Of a stretch of 7,349 bases of DNA, positions 1 through 5,416 are shown one piece after another (the first letter of the stretch is position 1; each line of letters starts with the position of its first letter). The stretch lies in the NCBI GenBank assembly GCA_947631755.1, contig CANRMO010000121.1:1-7349 (forward strand), given 5' to 3'. The position numbers were made by a program, and so were the translations under genes. The DNA is from an uncultured Lachnospiraceae bacterium (GTDB lineage Bacteria > Bacillota > Clostridia > Lachnospirales > Lachnospiraceae). The notes under the pieces were generated by a model that did no database searches, was not told the DNA's origin, and worked only from the letters and a program-made list of their open reading frames with translations.

Positions 1-820
1 AGTCGTTGACCGAAATGGCGCTCCTCCCCATAATAGCCCGGACAGGAATCCTTGCTTTCTGGAGAGAATTCTCCAGAATCTCATGGTACACCTCGTCATC
101 TTTGACCTGGGCTGTGGAATACCAGAATTTTGTGTTCACTCTGTCAATAACCGGATCCAGCACATCATACGGAATACATATATTCATCAGCCCCTCTGTG
201 TTTCCGATCTTGATGTTCATCGTCACTATGGAGGTCATCTCATTCGGGGTCACAAACTGGGCAAACTGGGAATTCGTCTCTATCCGTTCCAGCATAGGCT
301 CCAGCTCCTGTACACTCCGCCACGGCTCAACGAGCAGGTTCGTACAGATAACGAGTATCCTCTCAATGATCGCGAGCTCAATCTCCGTGAAATCCCGCGG
401 TTTCTCCAGAGGCTGCCCATCTCCCCCCAGCATGCGGTCTACAATCGCATATCCGAGGCTTGTGGCGAGCTCAATAATAATATTCCCCTCCAGCGGAGCA
501 AAGTTCACAACCCCCAGAATCACCGGATTTGAAAGGGAATTTGAAAACTCCTGATAGGTCGCCGCCTCTGAATGCATCACCTCAACCTGCACATTTTTCC
601 TGAGATACACAGGAAGACTTGTAGATAACAGGCGGGCATAATGCTCAAATATAAAAACCAATGTACGGAGATGTTCTTTTGAAAACTTGGAAGGCCTGGC
701 AAAATCATAATCTTTTACCTGTTTTTCTTCCGCAGCATCCGTCTCCGTCGGGTCAAACTCACCAGTGCTCAGCGCAGACAACAGATTGTCAATCTCATTC
801 TGCGACAGTACATCACTCAT
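1..820 (-). CDS. fliM: Flagellar motor switch protein FliM, 3' end cut by window
   Basis: FliM is a cytoplasmic C-ring (switch complex) protein. It binds phosphorylated CheY and, with FliG and FliN/FliY, sets the direction of rotation. The frame is open from the ATG at 820 to the window edge, giving 273 residues of a family usually about 330 long. Visible features in order are the N-terminal CheY-P binding segment (EIDNLL, residues 9-14), the signature YDFARPSKFSKEHLRTL (about 38-54), and a CheC-like middle domain with the GGDG loop at 132-135 (the GGxG motif that contacts FliG). The start of the C-terminal SPOA domain (about 250 on) is cut at SAISVND. A GAGGTGA ribosome binding site (828-834) supports the start. 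It lies 98 bp after fliL, the second-largest gap in the window, with a promoter candidate in that gap. No internal stops were seen. FliY/FliN would be expected next, outside the window. Confidence 0.97.
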   Translation of the reverse strand, partial: MSDVLSQNEIDNLLSALSTGEFDPTETDAAEEKQVKDYDFARPSKFSKEHLRTLVFIFEHYARLLSTSLPVYLRKNVQVEVMHSEAATYQEFSNSLSNPVILGVVNFAPLEGNIIIELATSLGYAIVDRMLGGDGQPLEKPRDFTEIELAIIERILVICTNLLVEPWRSVQELEPMLERIETNSQFAQFVTPNEMTSIVTMNIKIGNTEGLMNICIPYDVLDPVIDRVNTKFWYSTAQVKDDEVYHEILENSLQKARIPVRAIMGRSAISVND

Positions 821-866
821 ACCCGTTTCACCTCACTACTCTATTCGACAGAATCTTACTCTTACT

Positions 867-895
867 ATCATACCACATTTCATCGATAACATAAA
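867..895 (-). promoter_or_regulatory. Candidate housekeeping-sigma promoter upstream of fliM
   Basis: On the minus strand the fliL-fliM gap contains TGGTATGAT, an extended -10 (TGn plus TATGAT at 867-872). Seventeen bases upstream is a weak -35, TTTATG at 890-895 (three of six consensus positions). The predicted start of transcription near 860 would give a leader of about 40 bases carrying the fliM ribosome binding site. The gap is visibly AT-richer than the flanking genes. This could be a secondary promoter that boosts switch/chemotaxis genes downstream. It is a motif match only, and such matches also arise by chance in AT-rich DNA. Confidence 0.35.
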
Positions 896-918
896 TTCTT
901 TTTTTCATAATGTTAAAA

Positions 919-1434
919 TCAGGCAGTCAGAAAATTTGTCAGTGAAATATCCACGATCGCTTTTGTGTCATATTTTTCCTGCAATCTCTTGACCGCTTCC
1001 TGTCTGACTTTATTCTGATCGATAGAAGTCAGGGTAAACTCTCCGATCACTTCGCTCACAGTATCAGAGACATAGACATTATTGTTTGTTATCGAGTCAA
1101 AAACTTTTTTGAAACCCTCTGCTTTCGGATTAAAAGAAACCACGATGCCATCGATCACCCCGTAGTGTGGATCATCATTGGCATTTTCTTTCTGCAGATT
1201 AATCTTGACAGAATTTTCATAGGTAATCGGAATCGTCTTCAGATCCGTCACGACATAGTCCTCTGCCTTATCCTTTCCGGACTCGATTTCCAGGTCAATG
1301 ACCGACGCAACTTTGTCAACCAGATTCCCGGTTTTGTTCATAGCCGGCATGATGGAAAACACAAGAACAATCGTCAAAACCAGATTGATCAGCGATGCTG
1401 CCATAATAACAATTGTCAAAATATTTTTTTTCAT
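919..1434 (-). CDS. fliL: Flagellar basal body-associated protein FliL
   Basis: FliL is a single-pass inner-membrane protein that associates with the MotA/MotB stator around the basal body and, in several species, stabilises stators or raises torque. The protein is 171 residues, usual for the family. A short positive N-terminus (MKKN) leads into one hydrophobic segment (about residues 5-29). An extracytoplasmic domain follows, ending in VDISLTNFLTA, which fits the family's C-terminal pattern of a strand followed by a terminal N-F segment. The rest is weakly conserved, so the name rests on the single-pass topology, size, C-terminal pattern and position between motB and fliM. A longer frame could start at a GTG at 1455, inside the motB stop region. 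However, AAGGAGG lies within that extension, 8 bases before the ATG at 1434, so the ATG is preferred. Confidence 0.87.
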   Translation of the reverse strand: MKKNILTIVIMAASLINLVLTIVLVFSIMPAMNKTGNLVDKVASVIDLEIESGKDKAEDYVVTDLKTIPITYENSVKINLQKENANDDPHYGVIDGIVVSFNPKAEGFKKVFDSITNNNVYVSDTVSEVIGEFTLTSIDQNKVRQEAVKRLQEKYDTKAIVDISLTNFLTA

Positions 1435-1442
1435 GAGATAAT

Positions 1443-1449
1443 CCTCCTT
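1443..1449 (-). promoter_or_regulatory. Ribosome binding site fixing the fliL start
   Basis: AAGGAGG on the minus strand sits 8 bases before the ATG at 1434 and 3' of the alternative GTG at 1455. In the longer reading its bases would encode Lys-Glu, so it decides for the shorter protein. It begins within a few bases of the motB stop (1452-1454), favouring coupled translation with motB. Confidence 0.85.
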
Positions 1450-1451
1450 AA

Positions 1452-2351
1452 TCACTCATCCGTGTATATCTTTATCTCCACCCGCCGGTTCCTGGCCCTG
1501 CCCTCAGCGGTTTCATTGCTGGCAATCTTCTCATAGGGCCCACGGCCTGATGGCTCCATATTTCCCGGCTTGAGAAATTTGTTTACCCTCATATAATCAA
1601 AAACCGATTCTGCCCTGGCCATAGAGAGCTGGACATTATTCCTGTACATCCCGCCAGAGATCGGAACACTGTCCGTGTGTCCCACGATCTTTACCATATG
1701 GGAATCATAAACCTTAAGTATCGTACCCACCTTTTTCAGCAGTGGCAGTGTTGATTTCTTGATCTCAGCCGTACCGGAATCAAAAAGGATCGCTCCGTTC
1801 ATGGAAATCTGGACATACTGGTAATTTTTATCCATGTTAATGGATATCTCATCCTGGACATTGTTCTTCTCCGCCTCTTCCACGATCCGGCCATACATCT
1901 CCTGGGTCCGCTGTTTCAGTTCCTCCTGCTCCGCCTCCTCATAAGCCGCTTTCTGTTCAGCAGTCATGCCTGTATCCTGGCCCTCCGTTCCCTCAGAGCC
2001 CTGATTCCGGCCGTCGTCCGTCTTCTGATCCCCATCTTTCTGCGTATCCTGATCCTGCGTGGCTTTTGAGTCCTCTCCCGTGTTTTTGAATTCATTGAAA
2101 AACTGGGAAATCGAAACAAGCTGATCTGTGCCGCTGGAGACAAATGGTCCCTCTCCGACAGCCGAACCGCCGCCGCTGAATATATTGATCCGCTCTGACA
2201 TGGAGGTGACTAACTGCTCAAATTTGTCAGCGTCAACCGTAGACATCGAGAAAAGCAAAACGAAAAAGCACAACAGCAGATTCATCAGGTCGGCAAAGGT
2301 ATTGATCCAGCCGCCCTCTATCTTCTCCTCTTCCTGTTTTTTCCGAGCCAT
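1452..2351 (-). CDS. motB: Stator protein MotB, peptidoglycan-anchored
   Basis: MotB pairs with MotA to form the ion-driven stator, and its C-terminal domain anchors the complex to peptidoglycan. The protein is 299 residues. It has a charged cytoplasmic N-terminus (1-14) and one membrane helix (about 17-37) with the ion-binding aspartate at D21 in FADLMN. A plug/linker follows (about 38-170), then an OmpA-like domain (about 176-297) with VGHTDSVP (223-230), the LSMARAESV stretch (242-250), and the terminal GRARNRRVEI (284-293). The linker contains a polar D/Q/T/G-rich tract at 92-128 followed by a charged, probably helical stretch. The helix resembles Vibrio PomB and Bacillus MotS (sodium types) more than E. 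coli MotB. The ATG shares one base with the motA stop (TAATG), implying coupled translation. Function is certain from the motifs; ion preference is an inference. Confidence 0.97.
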   Translation of the reverse strand: MARKKQEEEKIEGGWINTFADLMNLLLCFFVLLFSMSTVDADKFEQLVTSMSERINIFSGGGSAVGEGPFVSSGTDQLVSISQFFNEFKNTGEDSKATQDQDTQKDGDQKTDDGRNQGSEGTEGQDTGMTAEQKAAYEEAEQEELKQRTQEMYGRIVEEAEKNNVQDEISINMDKNYQYVQISMNGAILFDSGTAEIKKSTLPLLKKVGTILKVYDSHMVKIVGHTDSVPISGGMYRNNVQLSMARAESVFDYMRVNKFLKPGNMEPSGRGPYEKIASNETAEGRARNRRVEIKIYTDE

Positions 2352-3163
2352 TACTCCTCACCACCTTGTCCTCTGGCGCCACCGTCATCATTCGCATCAT
2401 TCCTCATATTCGGTGCCAGGAAAGACTTCAGTTTTTCTTCGATCACACGTGGGTTCTCACCCGCCTGTATCGACAGGATGCCCTCACTGATCACTTCTTT
2501 CGTCATAATCTCTTTCCGGTTATTTGCGCGCAGCTTGGTAGCGATCGGAATACCGATCCAGTTTGCAATCAGAGAACCGTACAGAGTCGTGATCAGGGCA
2601 ACCGCCATATTCGGCCCGATGGAACTCGGATCGTCCAGGAGTTTCAACATGTTGATCAGTCCGATCAGGGTACCGATCATACCCCAGGCAGGGCCCATGG
2701 CTGCCAGGCTGTCCCAGAAACCGATGATCTTTCCATGCCTTTGCTCGATACAGTCAAGTTCTGTCTCCAGAATACTGGAAACCAGTTCCTGATCGGTACC
2801 ATCGACAATCAGCATGATTCCTTTCTTGAGAAATTCATCATCAATGTTTGCCGCTTCTTCCTCCAGCTGCAGAAGTCCCTCTTTTCTGGCTACGTTTGCC
2901 AGATCGATAATTCTATGTATCACTTCTGACTCATTGCTGGTCGATACTTTGAGCGCCAGGCCGAAAGACTTCAGCTTGTTCACAAAATCCCCGATGTTCT
3001 CCGCCATCGTCATCATACACATCAGAGATCCGACAATAACGATAAGAAACGAAGGGAAATCCCAGAAATTTTGGAGAGCTGCCACCCCCTGGTCCCCGGA
3101 ACAGATACCATACACAACGGCTGCGGCACATCCAACTATACCGATTATTGTAGCAATATCCAC
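2351..3163 (-). CDS. motA: Stator protein MotA (PomA-like)
   Basis: MotA is the four-helix membrane subunit of the stator. In known structures five MotA surround two MotB and turn against FliG. The protein is 270 residues. Hydrophobic segments lie at about 2-20, 33-53, 150-172 and 186-206. The cytoplasmic loop has ARKEGLLQLE (92-101), where R93 and E101 match the spacing of E. coli R90 and E98, the residues that contact FliG. PAWGMIGTLIGL (158-169) and IGPNMAVALITTLYG (182-196) contain the two conserved prolines (P158, P184) near the channel. A Gly/acidic tail (258-270) ends the protein. The start is a GTG at 3163, preceded by AAGGTGG nine bases away. It begins 14 bp after flbD and overlaps motB by one base. 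LVDGTD, GENPRVIEEKL and the N-terminal DIATIIG recall PomA. Confidence 0.97.
   Translation of the reverse strand: MDIATIIGIVGCAAAVVYGICSGDQGVAALQNFWDFPSFLIVIVGSLMCMMTMAENIGDFVNKLKSFGLALKVSTSNESEVIHRIIDLANVARKEGLLQLEEEAANIDDEFLKKGIMLIVDGTDQELVSSILETELDCIEQRHGKIIGFWDSLAAMGPAWGMIGTLIGLINMLKLLDDPSSIGPNMAVALITTLYGSLIANWIGIPIATKLRANNRKEIMTKEVISEGILSIQAGENPRVIEEKLKSFLAPNMRNDANDDGGARGQGGEE
2361..2367 (-). promoter_or_regulatory. motB ribosome binding site inside the end of motA
   Basis: AAGGTGG (followed by TG) lies nine bases before the motB ATG at 2351. These bases also encode the last Gln-Gly-Gly codons of MotA. A second purine run, GAGGAG (2354-2359), is only two bases from the ATG and too close to be the main site. 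The same nine bases, AAGGTGGTG, precede motA at the same distance. Confidence 0.7.
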
Positions 3164-3172
3164 AAAATCACA

Positions 3173-3179
3173 CCACCTT
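3173..3179 (-). promoter_or_regulatory. motA ribosome binding site supporting a GTG start
   Basis: AAGGTGG on the minus strand lies nine bases before the GTG at 3163 and overlaps the TAA stop of flbD (3178-3180). It supports the GTG as the true start, since no ATG fits the conserved N-terminus DIATIIG, and suggests that ribosomes finishing flbD can re-initiate on motA. Confidence 0.75.
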
Positions 3180-3366
3180 ATCCATTACAGTATAATTCTT
3201 TCTTATATGATTTTACTAAATTTTTGACGTCTTGTCTACTTTCTTTTACAATTATTTTTCTCCCCGTCGTCAGTGTTATGACTGTATCGGGTGTTTCCTC
3301 GATAATTTCGATCAGGTCGTTATTGACCGAAATGACCGAGCCGTTCATCTTTGTCACATCGATCAT
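3178..3366 (-). CDS. flbD: FlbD/SwrD-family flagellar protein
   Basis: This 62-residue protein belongs to the small FlbD family (PF06289), whose Bacillus subtilis member is SwrD (YlzI). SwrD is reported to raise motor power and promote swarming; its mechanism is not settled. The family pattern is clear: VTKMNG near the start (4-9), NNDLIEIIEETPDTVITL (15-32), then TTGRKIIVKES (33-43), followed by a basic helix and a short tail ending CNG. There is no signal peptide or membrane segment, so it is probably cytoplasmic. A frame extending upstream to a GTG at 3417 exists, but GGAGGAG just before the ATG at 3366 and the family's usual MI.VT start favour the short form. It is not the caulobacter NtrC-type regulator of the same name. 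Lying 14 bp upstream of motA, it fits a role in stator function. Confidence 0.93.
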   Translation of the reverse strand: MIDVTKMNGSVISVNNDLIEIIEETPDTVITLTTGRKIIVKESRQDVKNLVKSYKKELYCNG

Positions 3367-3370
3367 GCCG

Positions 3371-3377
3371 CTCCTCC
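3371..3377 (-). promoter_or_regulatory. Ribosome binding site fixing the flbD start
   Basis: GGAGGAG on the minus strand ends four bases before the ATG at 3366; its GGAGG core (3373-3377) is six bases away. It lies inside the longer frame that begins with GTG at 3417, which has no comparable site, so the 62-residue protein is preferred. Confidence 0.8.
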
Positions 3378-3391
3378 ATCCCAAAGAACCA

Positions 3392-3404
3392 GCCGGAAAC
3401 CGGC
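3392..3404. repeat. Small GC-rich hairpin upstream of flbD
   Basis: GCCGG and CCGGC pair around a three-base loop. On the minus strand the stem is followed by TGGTTCTTTGGG, a poor T-tract. It lies about 15 bases upstream of the flbD ribosome binding site. It could form a minor RNA structure but is not a convincing terminator. Confidence 0.45.
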
Positions 3405-3421
3405 CTCCATTGAACACGCCA

Positions 3422-3447
3422 ATGGGTGACTATCGCCAGTCACCCAT
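3422..3447. repeat. Perfect 10-bp inverted repeat in the flgE-flbD gap
   Basis: ATGGGTGACT (3422-3431) and AGTCACCCAT (3438-3447) are exact reverse complements separated by six bases, giving a stable RNA hairpin about 50 bases after the flgE stop. No run of T follows on either strand, so it does not look like an intrinsic terminator. Possible roles are protecting the 3' end of a flgE transcript, marking an RNA cleavage point, or binding a dimeric protein on DNA. The sequence alone does not choose between them. Confidence 0.8.
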
Positions 3448-3460
3448 AAATAATATCCTG

Positions 3461-3478
3461 TCTTTCAGCGCAGAAAGA
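3461..3478. repeat. Weak hairpin just after flgE
   Basis: TCTTTC (3461-3466) and GAAAGA (3473-3478) pair around six bases, about 20 bases downstream of the flgE stop on the minus strand. It is a short, mostly A-T stem and may be chance. It is recorded because it is one of three successive inverted repeats in this 132-bp gap, the longest gap in the window. Confidence 0.35.
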
Positions 3479-3498
3479 GAGAGGACGAATCAGTCCCA

Positions 3499-4953
3499 TT
3501 ATCTCTTCAGGTTTACAAGCTCCTCAAGCATCGTATCAGAAGTTGTAATGACACGGGAATTTGCCTGGAAACCTCGCTGTGTTGTGATCATAGTCGTAAA
3601 TTCTGTCGCCAGGTCAACATTCGACATCTCCAATGCACCAATGGAGAATTTGCCGACCTCAGTGATATCAATACCGATACCGTCAAACTCGCCAGAGTTC
3701 TGCGTGGCCGCAAACATACTATTTCCGACAGCCTCAAGACCTGACGGGTTCGGGAACTCCGCCACCGCGATCTGTCCCAGCAGCTTTGTATCCCCATTGC
3801 TGTATACCGCATAGATCAGACCGTCTGTCTGTATGGAGAAACCATTCAGGTTGCCAGCCGCATTACCGGCATTCTCATTGTTGATATCGCCTCTTACCGG
3901 CTTCACTTTCGAAGTACCCTTTGTGGCACACATAGTGAGCGTGGAGAAATCAATGTCCACACCATTGAGAGGATACGGGATATTTTCCACGCCGCCCGGA
4001 TTCAGCAGGAGGTTCAGCCCCGTCTGTCCATCTTCGCCGACAGAGATAAAATCACCCGAAGAGCCGTTAAATGTCAGAGTCGGGAATGTCTGTCCGGTAA
4101 AAGTAATCGTGCCGTCCGGATCTACTGTGTACTCCAGCTTCTCGCCGTTGAAATTGATGTACTGCTCTGTTGACTCATAAGTGGGGTTTCCGTTCGCATC
4201 CGTTGTCTCTCTCTTTAAGATCGATTTACCGTCGCCGCCCATAATATCTGTGATCGAGACGGTGTACTGATTTGTGATCGGTTTGCCGTTCGCGTCCACC
4301 TGCTGTACGATCTTCATCTTTGCCGTACACAGATTTCCGAGGTTGTCATAAAAACTCGGGGCGATCGCATAGCCCTCTGCCCCCGGCGACACAAGCGGAT
4401 CCTCAGAATCCACATTGCCCGAGAGAGTAACCGCTGTGGTCGCCTCCGGATCCGAATAAGAATTCTCAGGCGTCATAAGGTTCAGCGTATCCACGGTATC
4501 TTTCCGGATATCACCATTTGCGTCAACACGCCATCCGAGGACGCTGGCACCGTTTGTCGTACAGTACAGCGTGCCGTTGGCATCGATATCCAGTGCACCC
4601 GACTTTGTAAAATAAGTATTTCCGTTACTTCTCACGATCAGAAAAGCATCGCCATTGATCATGATATCCATGCCGCGGTCTGTTCTCTGGGTAGCTCCCG
4701 TGCCGGACAGATCAACCGAGATGGCTGCCACATTAGCGCCAAGACCAATCTGCATGGCATTGGTGCCGGCTGCGCCCGTATTGGCGTTCGGCCCCGTCGC
4801 GCTCTGAGTCGTCTGGTAGAACACATCCGTAAAGTTTACCGTTGAGGAGCGGAAACCTACTGTATTTACGTTAGAAATGTTATTACCGATAACATCCATT
4901 CTCGTCTGGTGTACTTTCAATCCGGAAATGCCGGAAAACAATGATCTCATCAT
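3499..4953 (-). CDS. flgE: Flagellar hook protein FlgE
   Basis: FlgE is exported by the flagellar type III apparatus and polymerises into the hook, the universal joint between rod and filament. The protein is 484 residues, in the usual range. The N-terminal rod/hook domain is plain (SLFSGISGLKVHQTRMD, 4-20; GNNISNVNTVGFR, 23-35). FlgE/F/G-type signatures follow at TDRGMDIMINGDAF (91-104) and YFTKSGALDID (114-124). A variable surface region spans about 175-365, and the conserved C-terminal helix LATEFTTMITTQRGFQANSR lies at 448-467. Both ends are the coiled-coil-forming D0 segments needed for export and assembly; there is no cleaved signal peptide. Two ATGs in tandem (4953, 4950) could start it; GGAGGGTGA suits the first slightly better. 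It contains three cysteines (C131, C209, C342). It lies 82 bp after the Flg_new gene. Confidence 0.97.
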   Translation of the reverse strand: MMRSLFSGISGLKVHQTRMDVIGNNISNVNTVGFRSSTVNFTDVFYQTTQSATGPNANTGAAGTNAMQIGLGANVAAISVDLSGTGATQRTDRGMDIMINGDAFLIVRSNGNTYFTKSGALDIDANGTLYCTTNGASVLGWRVDANGDIRKDTVDTLNLMTPENSYSDPEATTAVTLSGNVDSEDPLVSPGAEGYAIAPSFYDNLGNLCTAKMKIVQQVDANGKPITNQYTVSITDIMGGDGKSILKRETTDANGNPTYESTEQYINFNGEKLEYTVDPDGTITFTGQTFPTLTFNGSSGDFISVGEDGQTGLNLLLNPGGVENIPYPLNGVDIDFSTLTMCATKGTSKVKPVRGDINNENAGNAAGNLNGFSIQTDGLIYAVYSNGDTKLLGQIAVAEFPNPSGLEAVGNSMFAATQNSGEFDGIGIDITEVGKFSIGALEMSNVDLATEFTTMITTQRGFQANSRVITTSDTMLEELVNLKR

Positions 4954-4967
4954 AATAAATCACCCTC

Positions 4968-4981
4968 CAATTTAAATTGTA
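4968..4981 (-). promoter_or_regulatory. Palindrome and -10-like element before flgE
   Basis: CAATTTAAATTG (4968-4979) is a perfect 12-bp palindrome that touches the flgE ribosome binding site GGAGGG (4963-4968). Overlapping it on the minus strand is TACAAT (4976-4981), a good -10 match. The best upstream partner, TTGAAT, is only 15 bases away, which is short for a housekeeping promoter. This may be a weak promoter, an operator, or an AT-rich leader that keeps the ribosome binding site open. Confidence 0.25.
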
Positions 4982-4982
4982 T

Positions 4983-5008
4983 GCGTTTTCTCTGTCATTC
5001 AAAAACGC
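4983..5008. repeat. Inverted repeat in the Flg_new-flgE gap
   Basis: GCGTTTT (4983-4989) and AAAACGC (5002-5008) pair perfectly around a 12-base loop, midway between the Flg_new stop and the flgE start. The stem is 7 bp and A-T rich on the loop side. It could fold in the leader of flgE, but no terminator-like T run follows on the minus strand. Confidence 0.4.
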
Positions 5009-5035
5009 CTATGCTTCCTGTAAAGGGCCAGCATA

Positions 5036-5395
5036 TCAGTTAATAATCGCTCCGTCAATGTTTGTAAATACAGCGTGGGCCGTATCGTTGACCGCCGTGA
5101 TCACTGTATTGTTCCTGACATTGACGATAAATGCCAGGTCGTCTACCATCACAAGGGGTTCTTTCAACCCTTTCTCTCTCGCCCGGCTCGCCGCATCCTG
5201 CAGCCTTGCTTTCTGCTCACTCGACATATCGATATTTCTTGTCTCAAGCCTTTTGGATGCATGTTTTGAGAAAAGAATCTCATCAAAGGACTCGGACGGC
5301 TTTGCCTTTTCTGCCGCACGGCCCGGAGATGTCCGCATCTTTTCCCGTATCTGCTCAATGGATGTATAATTGTGGTTAACATTCATATTATCCAT
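5036..5395 (-). CDS. Flg_new / TIGR02530-family flagellar operon protein
   Basis: This 119-residue protein fits the family called 'flagellar operon protein' (TIGR02530, Flg_new), found in flagellar operons of Firmicutes and some other bacteria, with no established function that I know of. The recognisable core is LFSKHASKRLETRNI (41-55), a basic helix, then a helix rich in charged residues, LVMVDDLAFIVNVRNNTVIT (81-100), and a terminal VFTNIDGAI (109-117). The last half looks like paired beta strands. There is no signal peptide or membrane helix. A perfect AAGGAGGT (5404-5411) eight bases upstream fixes the ATG at 5395. It begins 21 bp after flgD and precedes flgE by 82 bp. The position suggests a role with hook cap or hook assembly, perhaps as an export-related factor, but that is only context. 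Confidence 0.9.
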   Translation of the reverse strand: MDNMNVNHNYTSIEQIREKMRTSPGRAAEKAKPSESFDEILFSKHASKRLETRNIDMSSEQKARLQDAASRAREKGLKEPLVMVDDLAFIVNVRNNTVITAVNDTAHAVFTNIDGAIIN

Positions 5396-5416
5396 ATCGC
5401 CCGACCTCCTTGTCTC

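Noticed and set aside
6..554. Long plus-strand open frame opposite fliM, and many others opposite the flagellar genes
   Set aside because: They are the antisense shadow of well-supported minus-strand genes, show no family motifs and mostly lack ribosome binding sites.
1..3340. A near-identical TTGACCGAAATG-like string at the left edge and around 3320-3340
   Set aside because: Both encode similar short peptides (ISVND in FliM, ISVNNDL in FlbD) and the match is short; it looks like coincidence, not a repeat element.
3367..3417. Longer flbD starting at the GTG at 3417
   Set aside because: The extension runs through the GC-rich hairpin and the GGAGGAG site, has no ribosome binding site of its own, and is absent from the usual FlbD family start.
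3432..3439. GGCGATAG in the loop of the flgE-flbD hairpin as a sigma-28-type -10
   Set aside because: The upstream -35 position reads ATAT-like rather than TAAA, and the match depends on the hairpin loop bases alone.
3392..3447. The hairpins between flgE and flbD as intrinsic terminators
   Set aside because: Neither stem is followed by a run of T on the minus strand; TTCTTT after the small stem is too broken. The genes downstream belong to the same pathway.
3499..4953. FlgE cysteines (C131, C209, C342) as a sign of spirochete-type lysinoalanine cross-linking
   Set aside because: The cross-linking in spirochetes needs a specific Cys and Lys context. I cannot align these cysteines to it, and other bacteria can carry cysteines in FlgE without it.
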